Shown: positions 1 to 8,829 of the stretch, in pieces | How positions within the stretch are numbered: position 1 is the stretch's first letter | Layout: each line of letters starts with the position of its first letter | Origin: Microlunatus parietis | Lineage (GTDB): Bacteria; Actinomycetota; Actinomycetes; Propionibacteriales; Propionibacteriaceae | NCBI RefSeq assembly: GCF_013407955.1 | Contig: NZ_JACCBU010000001.1 | Span: 4,526,001-4,590,000 of the forward strand | Direction of reading: 5' to 3' | Length of the DNA: 64,000 bases | The notes under the pieces: model-generated | What the model saw: the letters and a program-made list of their open reading frames with translations, nothing else | What the model was told of the DNA's origin: nothing | Database searches by the model: none | Made by a program: the position numbers and the translations under genes

Positions 1-939
1 CACCGACAACTGTGCCGACAGGTCGGCCAGCAGGTGCGGCGCCAACTGCAGTCCGTGGCTGACGGTCAGGTCGGCGATCCGCAGGAACGGGGTGATCCCG
101 CCGACCCGGATCACATTCGGCTGCACCACGTCGATCCCGCCGGCCATGATCAACTCGGCGAACCGGTATCGATGATGGACGTTCTCGCCGGCCGCGATCG
201 GGATCGCGGTGCGGCGCCGCAGCTCGACGTGGGAGGTGGTGTCGTCGGCCCGGACCGGCTCCTCGATCCAGTACGGATCGAACCGCGCCAACGCCGTCAC
301 GGCGCGCAGCGCGGCCGCCAGATCCCAACGCTGGTTGGCATCCAGCATCAATGCCACCGACGGCCCGGTCAGCTCGCGGACCGCCGCGACGCGGTCCAGG
401 TCGCGCTCGAGGTCCGGGCTGCCGACCTTGATCTTGATCGCCCGGTAGCCGGTCGACAGCCAGCGGCGGACCTGGTCCAGCAAGTCCTCGGTCGAATAGT
501 GCAGGTTCACACCGCTGCCGTACCCGGTCAGTTCGGCGTGCCGGACGCCGAGCAGTGACGGCACCGAGCGGCCCAGGCTGCGGGCGTGCAGATCCCAGAG
601 GGCGAGGTCGACGCCGGCCATCGCGATCGTGGTGATCCCGCCGCCGCCCGCCTCGTGCAGGTGCCGCCACAGGTCGTCCCAGACCGCCGCCGGATGGGCC
701 GGCTTGCCGATCATGAACGCGGCGATGTCGTGATCGAGCAGCGCCTGTACGGCCGCGGCGCCGATCGTCGGGGTCCAGCTGAAGCCGGTCCCGGTCCGGC
801 CGTCGTCCGTGGTCAGTTCGACCACGATCACGTGCACCTCACCGACGTCCGGGCCCCACGGGCGGGGCAGCGGTGCGGTGAGCAGCCGGGTGCGCAACCC
901 GGCGACCGTACCCCCCATGATCATGAGCCGCCCGGTCAT
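1..939 (-). CDS. Enolase-superfamily sugar-acid dehydratase / lactone cycloisomerase (3' end cut by window)
   Basis: Mandelate racemase/muconate lactonizing (enolase) superfamily protein; 313 residues are visible and the C-terminus lies outside the window. The family abstracts an alpha-proton from a carboxylate with Mg2+. Visible are the KxK catalytic pair (K169, K171 in KIKVG), metal ligands D200 (LMLDAN), E226/E227 (IEEP) and E252 (GEN), and a barrel His at 302 (APHLLADL). The ATG at 939 overlaps the kdgD stop (TGATG), so the two are translationally coupled. Next to KdgD and a uronate-dehydrogenase-like protein, the likely role is converting an aldarate or aldarolactone to the keto-deoxy acid KdgD consumes (galactarolactone cycloisomerase- or glucarate dehydratase-like). 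The superfamily call is secure, the substrate is inferred. Confidence 0.85.
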   Translation of the reverse strand, partial: MTGRLMIMGGTVAGLRTRLLTAPLPRPWGPDVGEVHVIVVELTTDDGRTGTGFSWTPTIGAAAVQALLDHDIAAFMIGKPAHPAAVWDDLWRHLHEAGGGGITTIAMAGVDLALWDLHARSLGRSVPSLLGVRHAELTGYGSGVNLHYSTEDLLDQVRRWLSTGYRAIKIKVGSPDLERDLDRVAAVRELTGPSVALMLDANQRWDLAAALRAVTALARFDPYWIEEPVRADDTTSHVELRRRTAIPIAAGENVHHRYRFAELIMAGGIDVVQPNVIRVGGITPFLRIADLTVSHGLQLAPHLLADLSAQLSV

Positions 940-1847
940 CAGCCGACGAGGTCGCGACCGCGGGCCAGGATCTCCTTCAGCGCGGCGAGGTCCTCGGCGG
1001 TCGGATCGATCAGCGGCGGCCGGACTCCGCCGACGGCCAGCCCGCCGGCGACCACGCCGGCCTTGATCAACGACACGGCGTAGCCGGGCACCTTGTCCCG
1101 GAGCGCGACCAGCGGCTCGTAGAACCCGGCCAGCAACTCCAGCCGGCGCGGCTCGTCGCCGTCGGCCAGTGCGGTGTAGAACGCGGTGGCCAGTTCCGGC
1201 GCCATCGCGAACGCTGCCGACGAGTAGAGCGGCACCCCGATCGCCCGATACGCCGCCTGCGACAGTTCCGCGGTGAGCAGGCCGTTGAAGAACTGGAAGT
1301 CGGTCCGCCCGGCGGCCTCGACGGCGAGCACGATCCGCTGCGTCTCGGCAAGATCACCGATGCCGTCCTTGAACCCGACCACCTGCGGGTTCGCGGCCAA
1401 TCGGGCCATCGCCGCGGCGGTGAACTTCGCGTTCGCGCGGTGGTAGACGATGATCGGCAACTCGGTCGCCGCGGCCACCGCCTCGACGTAGTTGATCAAG
1501 CCGTCGACCGGCGCCGAGACCAGGTAGGGCGGCAACAGCAACAGCCCGTCCGCGCCGGCGTCCGCGGCCGCCTTGGCGCAGTCGATCGCATGCCCGAGCG
1601 GCCCGCCCGCGCCGCTGATCACCGGCACCGCACCGTTCGTCGCCGCGACCGTGGCGCCGACCACGGTGCCGACCTCGGCGACCGAGAGGCTGTGGAACTC
1701 CCCGGTGCCGCAGGCGGCGAAGATGCCGCCCGGCCGGTGTGCCAGCCGGGACTGGATCTGTTCGGTGATCAAACCCTCGACGATCTTGGACTGTTCGTCG
1801 AACGGGGTGACTGGAAAGAACAGGACCCCATCGAAGCTCAACGTCAC
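939..1847 (-). CDS. kdgD: 5-dehydro-4-deoxyglucarate dehydratase (KdgD), DHDPS/NAL family
   Basis: 302-residue class I aldolase-fold enzyme. KdgD decarboxylates and dehydrates 5-keto-4-deoxy-D-glucarate to 2-oxoglutarate semialdehyde in oxidative hexuronate/aldarate catabolism. Family features visible: FFPVTPF near the N-terminus, the KdgD-like CGTGEFHSLS loop (about 46-55), Tyr135 (VYHRANA) and the Schiff-base Lys160 in GFKDGIGD. The start is GTG at 1847, with GAGGAG immediately upstream overlapping the stop of the upstream epimerase gene. The two neighbouring genes are an epimerase-type dehydrogenase and an enolase-family protein, as expected for the pathway. A generic DHDPS/NAL lyase is less likely given the GTGEF loop. 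Confidence 0.87.
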   Translation of the reverse strand: MTLSFDGVLFFPVTPFDEQSKIVEGLITEQIQSRLAHRPGGIFAACGTGEFHSLSVAEVGTVVGATVAATNGAVPVISGAGGPLGHAIDCAKAAADAGADGLLLLPPYLVSAPVDGLINYVEAVAAATELPIIVYHRANAKFTAAAMARLAANPQVVGFKDGIGDLAETQRIVLAVEAAGRTDFQFFNGLLTAELSQAAYRAIGVPLYSSAAFAMAPELATAFYTALADGDEPRRLELLAGFYEPLVALRDKVPGYAVSLIKAGVVAGGLAVGGVRPPLIDPTAEDLAALKEILARGRDLVG

Positions 1848-1856
1848 GGCTGCTCC

Positions 1857-2768
1857 TCAAGCATGCGGATGATCATGGTCGACCAGTTCGGTACGCCAGC
1901 TGCGCTCGGGCCGCCAGCCGAGCAGACGCTCGGCCTTGGCGATCGAGAACGCCGGCGCCGTGCCGGTCAGCCCGGCGGCGAGCCGGTCCGTGCCCGGATG
2001 GTACAGCGGCATCAACTCGGCCAGCGGCTTGCGGGCCATCGCGTCCGCGGCGCCGACGTAGAACACCTCGCCGCCCGGCAGCTGCTCGGCCGCGGCCAGC
2101 CAGGTGTCGATGAAGCCGGCCGCGTCCCGGGCGTCGACGTAGTTGAACAGCGACACCGCGGCCAGGGCCGGGTCGTCCAGCCGCTCCCGTACCGTGTGGC
2201 CCTGTTGGGTCGGCGCGCCCCGCCACTCCTCGGGGGAGATCACGAAGCAGGGCCGGATGACCCCGAGCCGGACCGCACCGCCGGTCTGCGCGCTGAACAT
2301 CGCCACCGTCTGCTCGATGGTCTGCTTGGACAGCGCGTACGCGTTCCACGGCAGCAGCGGATGATCTTCGTCGATCGGCAGATAGCGGGGCAGCCAGCCG
2401 TGCGGCGACCCGTAGCCGAGCGGCGTCGGGCTGGAGGCGACGAGGATCCGGCGGATGCCGTGGTCCACCGCCGCCTGCAGCGTGGTGAACGCGATCGTCG
2501 CGTTGGTGGTGAAGATGTGCCGTTCCGGCGCCGCGAACGGCACCGCGATGCCGGCCAGGTGGACCAGCCCGTCCGGCCGTACCTCGGCGAAGAGCTGCGC
2601 GCAGCCGTCGGGATCGGTCAGGTCCACCTGCCGCTCGACGACTCCGTCCGGGACCGTACCGTCGAAGGCGCGGAGGTCGACCGAGACGACCTCGTGGCCA
2701 CGCTCGGCCAGCCCGGCGACGACGCTGCGGCCCAGCCGGCCGGCGCCGCCGGTCACCACGACCTTCAT
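1857..2768 (-). CDS. NAD-dependent epimerase/dehydratase, possibly uronate dehydrogenase
   Basis: 303-residue extended short-chain dehydrogenase. A Rossmann motif sits at residues 5-13 (VTGGAGRLG), the catalytic Ser region is VASSPTPLGY, and the YxxxK pair is Y144/K148. ATG at 2768 lies 2 nt from the stop of the Gfo/Idh gene; the stop at 1857 overlaps the kdgD ribosome-binding region. Between a sugar oxidoreductase and KdgD, oxidation of a hexuronate to an aldarolactone (uronate dehydrogenase role) is the attractive inference. Family homologues also include generic nucleotide-sugar epimerases, so the specific activity is not established from sequence alone. Confidence 0.8.
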   Translation of the reverse strand: MKVVVTGGAGRLGRSVVAGLAERGHEVVSVDLRAFDGTVPDGVVERQVDLTDPDGCAQLFAEVRPDGLVHLAGIAVPFAAPERHIFTTNATIAFTTLQAAVDHGIRRILVASSPTPLGYGSPHGWLPRYLPIDEDHPLLPWNAYALSKQTIEQTVAMFSAQTGGAVRLGVIRPCFVISPEEWRGAPTQQGHTVRERLDDPALAAVSLFNYVDARDAAGFIDTWLAAAEQLPGGEVFYVGAADAMARKPLAELMPLYHPGTDRLAAGLTGTAPAFSIAKAERLLGWRPERSWRTELVDHDHPHA

Positions 2769-2770
2769 CG

Positions 2771-4081
2771 TCAGGCCTCCAGCGGCAGGCCGAAGTCGGC
2801 CAGCCGCACCGGCAGGCCGGATTCGAGGCTCTTGTTGCCGGACACTCCGACCAGGACGCTGCGGATGCCGTCCAGGTAGCCGGCCTTGTGGCCCAGCGGG
2901 TCCGCGGCCGGCTCCCGGAACAGGTCGTCCAGCAGCTTCACGTCGCCGCCGCCGTGGCCGCCGGTGCCGGTCGGGATCTCCACCTCCTGCGCCTGTTCCC
3001 AGTGCTTCTGCAGCAGGATCCGGGCGCCCTTCGGGCGGACATCGGCCTGCTCGCCGTCGTCGTTCGCGGACGGGTCGATCGTCGTCGTGGCCGGCCGGAC
3101 CCAGGAGGACTCGACGACCTCGAGCTCGAGCCGCCCGGCGGTGCCGGTGAAGCCGACCCGATAACCCTCCCAGGGTGCGTGCGCCGTCAGGTTGTACGTC
3201 AGGTGGGCGCCACCGGTGTAGCCGACCAGCAGGCTCAGGTTGTCCTCGATCGTGATGCCCGGCGCGAACACGTCCTGGTCCCGGCGGTAGCCGTCGGCCT
3301 GCTCGGCCTCCAGGTAGAGCCGCCGGTTGGTCTCGTTCGCGGCCAGGTCGATGTGGAACGGATCGGTCGCGGGATCGGTGTCCCGGCTCAGCGCCGGCCG
3401 CGGGCCGAGGCCGCGGGCGGCCGCGTTCTCCGGGCCGTAGAAGCGCAGGCCGCCGCGGGCGTACACCGACTCGGGGACCTCGCCGAGCCACCAGTTGACC
3501 AGGTCGAAGTGGTGGGTCGACTTGTGCACCAGCAGGCCGCCGGAGTTCTCCTTCTCCCGGTGCCAGCGGCGGAAGTAGTCGGCCCCGTGGGCCGTGTTGA
3601 GCAGCCACTCGAAGTGGACCGCGGTCACGGTGCCGATCTCGCCGGCCGCGATCAGTTGGCGGATGATCGAGTTCCGCGGCGAGTAGCGGTAGTTGAACGT
3701 CACGGTCAGCGTGCCGGACGACTTGTCCACCGACTCGACGATCTTGGCGATCCGCTCGGCCGTGGTCGTCATCGGCTTCTCGGTGATCACGTCGAGGCCG
3801 CGGTCGAGCGCGGCGCAGATGTAGTCGGAGTGGGTGACGTCCATCGAGGTGACGATGACGCAGTCCGGCTGCCGTTCGTCGAGCATGGCGGCGAAGTCCG
3901 CGGCCGCGTAGGTGGGCACCGTTGCCGGCTGGAGTTGTTCCGCGTGGTACGCCAGCCGAACCGGGTTGGTGTCACACAGGGCGACGATCTCGCCGACGTC
4001 CGCGTGACTGTCGGTCAGGGCCTTCAGATACATCCGGGCCCGGGATCCGGTGCCGACGAGTGCGTACTTCTTCCTGGTCAT
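2771..4081 (-). CDS. Gfo/Idh/MocA family oxidoreductase
   Basis: 436-residue NAD(P)-dependent sugar oxidoreductase. The N-terminal Rossmann fold starts YALVGTGSRARMYLKAL; the EKP motif (DVITEKPM) marks the cofactor/catalytic boundary; the large C-terminal half includes HKSTHHFDLVNWWLG, the usual substrate region. Family members oxidise sugars, inositols or sugar derivatives. A GTG at 4105 is in frame, but AGGGAG lies between it and ATG 4081 at good spacing, so 4081 is taken as the start. It leads the four-gene minus-strand operon and is divergent from the LacI regulator, with a LacI-type operator in the shared intergenic region. Confidence 0.87.
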   Translation of the reverse strand: MTRKKYALVGTGSRARMYLKALTDSHADVGEIVALCDTNPVRLAYHAEQLQPATVPTYAAADFAAMLDERQPDCVIVTSMDVTHSDYICAALDRGLDVITEKPMTTTAERIAKIVESVDKSSGTLTVTFNYRYSPRNSIIRQLIAAGEIGTVTAVHFEWLLNTAHGADYFRRWHREKENSGGLLVHKSTHHFDLVNWWLGEVPESVYARGGLRFYGPENAAARGLGPRPALSRDTDPATDPFHIDLAANETNRRLYLEAEQADGYRRDQDVFAPGITIEDNLSLLVGYTGGAHLTYNLTAHAPWEGYRVGFTGTAGRLELEVVESSWVRPATTTIDPSANDDGEQADVRPKGARILLQKHWEQAQEVEIPTGTGGHGGGDVKLLDDLFREPAADPLGHKAGYLDGIRSVLVGVSGNKSLESGLPVRLADFGLPLEA

Positions 4082-4141
4082 GATCGCTGTCTCCCTCGCT
4101 GTCACCCCAGATCGGGCCGGACGCTGTGAGTGCCGATCTGA

Positions 4142-4153
4142 GTAACCGATTTC
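4142..4153. promoter_or_regulatory. Putative LacI-family operator (site 1)
   Basis: GTAACCGATTTC (GAAATCGGTTAC on the minus strand) is an imperfect dyad around a central CG, the layout typical of LacI-family operators. It lies between the oxidoreductase start (4081) and the LacI start (4297). A near-identical box, GAAAGCGGTTAC, lies in front of the ABC importer at 5572-5583, which links both arms to the same regulator. Sequence recurrence is seen; binding is inferred. Confidence 0.6.
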
Positions 4154-4296
4154 TTAACTCTATTCGGCCAGCATCGGCAATCGCAAGCCAAACAGTCCCG
4201 ACCTGGGCGGCAACCGGATATGCTGCCCGTGACCGAGACGAGGTGGCGGGGCGACAAGGTAATTCGAGAGACGGCGGGACAGGGAGCAGGGTGATC

Positions 4297-5304
4297 ATGG
4301 CGCGTTCGAGGGACAAGACCAGGGTCACCATTGCCGACGTGGCAACGAAAGCCGGCGTTTCCCGAGCAACCGTTTCCCGGGTCATGAACGGCTTGTCGAC
4401 CGTCGATCGGGAGATCGCCGAGCGGGTGCTGAAGGCCGCCGAGCAGCTGAACTACACCCCGAGCGCCGCCGCCCGCAGCCTTGCCCTCGGCCGGACCCAC
4501 ACGATCGGCTACATCGTTCCCGACCTGACCAACCCGGCCTTCCACGGCGCGATGCGCGGGCTCAGCCTCGCCGCGGCCAAGGAGGGTTACCGGGTGCTCG
4601 TCGCCGACACGGCGGAGCAGGTCGAGGAGGAGCCGATCCTGGCCGTCGAGTCGCGCCGCCGCTGCGACGCGCTGGTCCTCTGCGCGCCGCGGATGCCGGA
4701 GGAGGAGTTGCGCCGGCTGCTGCCCGAGTTGGCGCCGGTGGTGCTGCTCAACCGGGAACCCACCGACGAGTCCTCGCCGCTGCTCGGCATCGACTGGGCG
4801 TCCGGGATCCGTGACCTGGTTCGGCACCTGATGGGCCTCGGGCATCGCCGGATCGCCTATCTGGCCGGCCCGCCGATCAGCGCCTCCAACGCGGCCCGGC
4901 TGCGCGGCTTCGAGAGCTTCGGGTCGACCATCGAACTGGTGCCGATCCCCTGTGGTGCGATGTTCGCCGACGGCCATGCCGCGGCCGGCGAGGTGCTCGA
5001 CTCCGGGGCGACTGCCGTGATCGCGTTCAACGACGTGGTGGCGCTCGGCCTACTCGGTGCCCTGCACGAGCTGGGCGTCGAGGTTCCGGACCGGCTCTCC
5101 GTGGCCGGTTTCGACGACATCCCGTTCGCCCAGTTCACCAGCCCGGCGCTGACCACGGCCTCGGTGCCACAGATGGAGCTCGGCGAACTGGCCTGGGCGA
5201 GCCTGTGGGAGATGCTGAACGGGCGCAAGCCCGAGCAGAGCGCGATGTTCCGGCCGCGGCTGGTCGCCCGGAGCAGCACCGGACGCGCCGCCAAGCCCGC
5301 TTGA
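4297..5304 (+). CDS. LacI-family transcriptional regulator
   Basis: 335-residue regulator. The N-terminal LacI helix-turn-helix (VTIADVATKAGVSRATVSRVMNG, about residues 10-32) and hinge (YTPSAAARSLALGRT) are followed by a periplasmic-binding-protein-like sensor domain (TIGYIVPDLTNPAFHG to SVAGFDDIPFAQFTSPALTT). ATG 4297 is chosen because AGGGAG lies about 10 nt upstream; the in-frame GTG 4291 is too close to it, and an open frame extending further upstream has no support. It probably represses the divergent catabolic operon and the downstream ABC importer through the boxes at 4142 and 5572, with release by a sugar-acid metabolite. Confidence 0.92.
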   Translation: MARSRDKTRVTIADVATKAGVSRATVSRVMNGLSTVDREIAERVLKAAEQLNYTPSAAARSLALGRTHTIGYIVPDLTNPAFHGAMRGLSLAAAKEGYRVLVADTAEQVEEEPILAVESRRRCDALVLCAPRMPEEELRRLLPELAPVVLLNREPTDESSPLLGIDWASGIRDLVRHLMGLGHRRIAYLAGPPISASNAARLRGFESFGSTIELVPIPCGAMFADGHAAAGEVLDSGATAVIAFNDVVALGLLGALHELGVEVPDRLSVAGFDDIPFAQFTSPALTTASVPQMELGELAWASLWEMLNGRKPEQSAMFRPRLVARSSTGRAAKPA

Positions 5305-5327
5305 TCGCCGCGCACCGAGAACGTGCA

Positions 5328-5384
5328 CTGAGCCTGTCGAAGTGCTGGGCCTGGATTTCGGGCCGTTCCCTTCGACAAGCTCAG
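5328..5384. repeat. Inverted repeat of the CTTCGACAGGCTCAG type
   Basis: Left arm CTGAGCCTGTCGAAG (5328-5342) and right arm CTTCGACAAGCTCAG (5370-5384) pair over 15 bp with one mismatch around a 27-nt loop. It lies 24 nt after the LacI stop. The same core (CCCTTCGACAGGCTCAGGG) recurs near 14930-14950, so this is a dispersed extragenic palindrome, perhaps acting as a terminator here. Confidence 0.7.
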
Positions 5385-5545
5385 GGAGCGTTTCGCGGTT
5401 GCGTCGGGCGTTACGGAATCGTTTTCTCATTCTCTTCCGGCGCCGGTGAAGCTCCCGGCCGGTCCGGTTGGTGCCGGCATCGGGCCTGATCGGCGGCTGA
5501 GTCGGGTCGTAACGGAAATCCGTGGATTCGTCGTTCTCCGTGCCA

Positions 5546-5574
5546 TTGACAGGATCGCTGAACGACTGTTAGAA
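5546..5574 (+). promoter_or_regulatory. Putative sigma70-type promoter of the ABC importer operon
   Basis: Consensus -35 TTGACA (5546-5551), a 17-nt spacer and a weak -10-like TTAGAA (5569-5574). The LacI-type box at 5572-5583 overlaps the -10/start region, as expected for repression. Confidence 0.5.
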
Positions 5575-5583
5575 AGCGGTTAC
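5572..5583. promoter_or_regulatory. Putative LacI-family operator (site 2)
   Basis: GAAAGCGGTTAC follows the same GnAAnCGnTTnC pattern as the box at 4142-4153. It overlaps the predicted promoter of the solute-binding-protein gene and lies about 46 nt before its start codon. Confidence 0.6.
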
Positions 5584-5629
5584 TGAGCGCGGCTCAGTCC
5601 CGCAATCTCTCGGGAAGGACGAATCGACG

Positions 5630-6943
5630 ATGATTCCTGGAAGGGCGAATCCGCCCACAACCCTCGGCCGGCGAGCGCTGCTCGGCCTCGGCCTCTCCGC
5701 CGGCCTGGTCGCCGCGACCGGCTGCGGCCGCAGTCAGAGCACCGGCGGCGGTACCGGCACCGGCAAGCTCCGCGCCACCTGGTGGGGCAACGAGACCCGG
5801 CAGGCCAACACGCTCAAGATCATCGAGGCCTTCAAGGCCGTGAAACCCGACGTCACGATCAGCCCCGAGTTCACCGACTGGGCTGCCTACTGGGACAAGC
5901 TGGCCACCCAGGTCGCCGGCAACGGCGCGCCGGACATCATCCAGATGGACGAGAAGTACGTGCGCGAGTACGGCGGCCGCGGCGCGCTGCTGGACCTGAA
6001 CGGCAAGGTCGACGTGTCCAAGTTCGCGCCGGGAACGGTCGAGCCCGGCCAGACCGACACCGGTCTGATGGCGATCAACGCCGGCGTCAACGCGCCGGTC
6101 GCGATGGTCCACCCGAAGGTTTTCGCCGCGGCGGGCGTCGAACCGCCCGACGACACGAGCTGGACCTGGGACGAGTTGATCAAGGTCGCCGCCGCGGTGA
6201 CCAAGGGCAGCCCGGCCGGCACGTTCGGGATGGGCTCGCTGATCTCCAACGACGCGGCCTTCAGCGCCTTCCTGCGGCAGCGCGGCAAGGCCCTGTTCAC
6301 GCCGACCGGGTTGGCCTTCGACGTCGCCGACGCCACCGACTGGTACACGTACAACCTCGAGGTGATGAACGCCAAGGCCGGCCAGCCGGCGAGCGTGGTG
6401 GCGGAGGAGGACGGCCAGTCGCTGGACCAGGGCGCGTTCGCGACCGGCCGGCTCGGCTTCGGCTTCGCCTGGTCGAACCAGGTCAGCGCCTACGACAACG
6501 CCTCGGGCGAGGACATCGCACTGCGTCGCTATCCCAGCGAGGCGGGCCGGGCGGCCGAGACGAAGCTCTGGTACAAGGCCTCCCAGTTCTGGTCGATCTC
6601 GTCGAAGACCGGCGATCCGGACGCGGCGGTCGCGTTCGTCAACTTCCTGGTCAACTCGACCGAGTCGGGCAAGATCGGGCTGACCGAGCGAGGCGTCCCG
6701 CCGAACACCGAGGTCAGGGCGGCCATCGAGTCCGAGTTGAACGCGTCGGACAAGAAGGTGATCGCCTTCCTGGACGCGATCAAGCCGGAGCTCGGCGACA
6801 CCCCGCTGGCTCCGCCGATCGGCGCCGGGAACCTGCCCGACGTGGTCAAGCGGTACGGCCAGGAGGTGTTGTTCGGCCAGACCAAGCCGGCCGACGCCGC
6901 GGCGAAGATGATCGACGAGATCAACGCCAACATCCAGAAGTAG
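5630..6943 (+). CDS. ABC sugar-importer solute-binding lipoprotein
   Basis: 437-residue extracellular binding protein of the MalE/UgpB class. The N-terminus has twin arginines (GRRALLGLGL) and a lipobox ending at Cys32 (VAATGC), indicating export and lipid anchoring. The mature part begins with LRATWWGNETRQANTLKIIEAF and contains a typical APDIIQMDEKY segment. It is followed by two permease genes; no ATPase gene is present, so a shared MsiK-like ATPase elsewhere is likely (common in actinobacteria, inferred). The ligand is probably a sugar acid or oligosaccharide feeding the divergent operon. Confidence 0.92.
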   Translation: MIPGRANPPTTLGRRALLGLGLSAGLVAATGCGRSQSTGGGTGTGKLRATWWGNETRQANTLKIIEAFKAVKPDVTISPEFTDWAAYWDKLATQVAGNGAPDIIQMDEKYVREYGGRGALLDLNGKVDVSKFAPGTVEPGQTDTGLMAINAGVNAPVAMVHPKVFAAAGVEPPDDTSWTWDELIKVAAAVTKGSPAGTFGMGSLISNDAAFSAFLRQRGKALFTPTGLAFDVADATDWYTYNLEVMNAKAGQPASVVAEEDGQSLDQGAFATGRLGFGFAWSNQVSAYDNASGEDIALRRYPSEAGRAAETKLWYKASQFWSISSKTGDPDAAVAFVNFLVNSTESGKIGLTERGVPPNTEVRAAIESELNASDKKVIAFLDAIKPELGDTPLAPPIGAGNLPDVVKRYGQEVLFGQTKPADAAAKMIDEINANIQK

Positions 6944-6973
6944 CTTCATGATCACGGCGGACGGGGTGAAGCG

Positions 6974-7906
6974 ATGAGTGTTGTCGGCGAGCTCAGCACA
7001 CTGCGCCGGCGGGTGAAGGGCGGCAAGGAGGAGACGCCGGACAACAAGGTCGCCTATCTGTTCCTGGCGCCCTGGCTGATCGGCCTGTTCGGGATCACGA
7101 TCGGCCCGATGATCGCGTCGCTGGTGCTGTCCTTCACGGACTACAACCTGCTCCAGCCGCCGAACTGGATCGGGCTGGAGAACTTCGTCGCGATGGCGAA
7201 CGACGCCCGGCTGCACAACTCGCTCCGGGTCACGTTCGTCTATGTGATCGTCTCGGTGCCGCTGCAGCTGGCCCTGGCGCTCGGCATCGCCCTGCTGCTG
7301 GACCGCGGGATGCGCGGGCTGGCCTTCTACCGTTCGATCTTCTACCTGCCGTCGCTGCTCGGCTCCTCGGTCGCGGTGGCGATCCTGTGGCGGCAGATCT
7401 TCGGCACCACCGGGCTGGTCAACCAGGTGTTGCAGCTGCTCGGCGTCCAGTCGCCGCCGGGTTGGATCTCGAACCCGGACACGGCCCTCGGCACGATCAT
7501 CCTGCTGCACATCTGGACGTTCGGCTCGCCGATGATCATCTTCCTGGCCGGGCTCCGGCAGATCCCGCGGATGTATTACGAGGCGGCGGAGGTGGACGGC
7601 GCCAGTCGGTGGACCCGGTTCCTCAGCATCACGCTGCCGCTGCTGTCGCCGATCATCTTCTTCAACCTGGTGCTGCAGTTGATCGGCGCGTTCCAGTCGT
7701 TCACCCAGGCGTTCATCGTCTCGGGCGGCTCCGGCGGTCCGTCGGACTCGACGATGTTCTACACGCTTTACCTGTATCAGAAGGGATTCGGCCAGTTGGA
7801 CATGGGCTATGCCTCGGCGATGGCCTGGCTGCTGGTCGTGATCATCGCCGGCTTCACCGCGGTCAACTTCCTGGCCGCCAAGTATTGGGTGTTCTACGAT
7901 GACTGA
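6974..7906 (+). CDS. ABC sugar transporter permease (MalF-like)
   Basis: 310-residue inner-membrane permease with about six transmembrane segments, starting with AYLFLAPWLIGLFGITIGPMIASLVLSF. The cytoplasmic EAA loop is present (EAAEVDGASRWTRFLSITLPLLSP), which docks the ATPase. ATG 6974 lies 30 nt after the binding-protein stop; the 3' end overlaps the next permease by 8 nt, indicating one transcript. Confidence 0.92.
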   Translation: MSVVGELSTLRRRVKGGKEETPDNKVAYLFLAPWLIGLFGITIGPMIASLVLSFTDYNLLQPPNWIGLENFVAMANDARLHNSLRVTFVYVIVSVPLQLALALGIALLLDRGMRGLAFYRSIFYLPSLLGSSVAVAILWRQIFGTTGLVNQVLQLLGVQSPPGWISNPDTALGTIILLHIWTFGSPMIIFLAGLRQIPRMYYEAAEVDGASRWTRFLSITLPLLSPIIFFNLVLQLIGAFQSFTQAFIVSGGSGGPSDSTMFYTLYLYQKGFGQLDMGYASAMAWLLVVIIAGFTAVNFLAAKYWVFYDD

Positions 7907-8807
7907 ACTGATCGAGGCCGACCGGACGAAGACCGTACCGCCGCCGGTGCACCACTACCGGGCCCGGACCCGACCGGCCGGATCGGTGATCAGGTCCGTG
8001 CTCAAGCACGTACTCATGATCGCCGCCGGGATCCTGATGATCTATCCGCTGCTCTGGATGGCGGTCAGCTCGCTCCGGCCGAACGAGTTGATCTTCCGCC
8101 AGCCGGGCCTGTGGCTGACCAGCCTGAACGTGGAGAACTACCAGTTGGGGTGGAACGCGCTGGCGTACCCCTTCGGGCAGTACCTGGCCAACTCGGCGAT
8201 CGTCGTGTTCGGCTCGATCCTGGGCAACCTGGTGTCCTGCTCGCTCGCCGCGTACGCCTTCGCCCGGCTCCGGTTCACGCTGCGCCGGGTCTGGTTCGCC
8301 ATGATGCTGCTGACGATCATGCTGCCGTTCCACGTCACGGTGGTGCCGCAGTACATCATGTTCTCCCAGCTGGACTGGGTGAACACGTTCTGGCCGCTGC
8401 TGGTGCCGAAGTTCCTGGCCACCGACGCGTTCTTCGTGTTCCTCATGGTCCAGTTCATCCGCGGCATCCCGACCCAGCTCGACGAGGCGGCCCGGCTGGA
8501 CGGCTGTGGCCACATCAAGATCTTCGGCTACATCATCCTGCCGCTGATGGTGCCGGCGCTGGCCACGACGGCGATCTTCACGTTCATCTGGACCTGGAAC
8601 GACTTCTTCACCGCGCTGATCTACCTGACCGCGCCGGACATGTTCACGGTGCCGATCGCGTTGCGGTCGTTCATCGACTCGACCGGCGGCAGCAACTGGG
8701 GCGCGATGTTCGCGATGTCGGTGATCTCGCTGTTGCCGATCTTCCTGGCGTTCCTCTTCGGACAACGATTCCTGATCAAGGGAATCGCCACCACAGGGTT
8801 GAAATGA
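7899..8807 (+). CDS. ABC sugar transporter permease (MalG-like)
   Basis: 302-residue partner permease with about six transmembrane segments. The EAA motif is DEAARLDGCGHIKIFGYIILPLMVP and the C-terminus LFGQRFLIKGIATTGLK is typical of the MalG branch. It overlaps the MalF-like gene by 8 nt, and together they would form the translocation pore for the lipoprotein encoded at 5630. Confidence 0.92.
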   Translation: MTELIEADRTKTVPPPVHHYRARTRPAGSVIRSVLKHVLMIAAGILMIYPLLWMAVSSLRPNELIFRQPGLWLTSLNVENYQLGWNALAYPFGQYLANSAIVVFGSILGNLVSCSLAAYAFARLRFTLRRVWFAMMLLTIMLPFHVTVVPQYIMFSQLDWVNTFWPLLVPKFLATDAFFVFLMVQFIRGIPTQLDEAARLDGCGHIKIFGYIILPLMVPALATTAIFTFIWTWNDFFTALIYLTAPDMFTVPIALRSFIDSTGGSNWGAMFAMSVISLLPIFLAFLFGQRFLIKGIATTGLK

Positions 8808-8829
8808 GCGAACCGAAGTGAGGCTTGGG

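Larger units (their letters stand above)
5305..5629 (+). other. Intergenic region with repeat hairpin, promoter and operator
   Basis: No credible coding sequence. It contains the inverted repeat at 5328-5384 (possible terminator of the LacI gene), then the promoter and operator for the binding-protein gene at 5546-5583. The sequence near 5400-5560 is less GC-rich than its surroundings. Confidence 0.6.

Noticed and set aside
5594..7510. 638-codon minus-strand open frame over the ABC importer
   Set aside because: Shadow of the binding-protein and permease genes; no family features and strongly biased composition.
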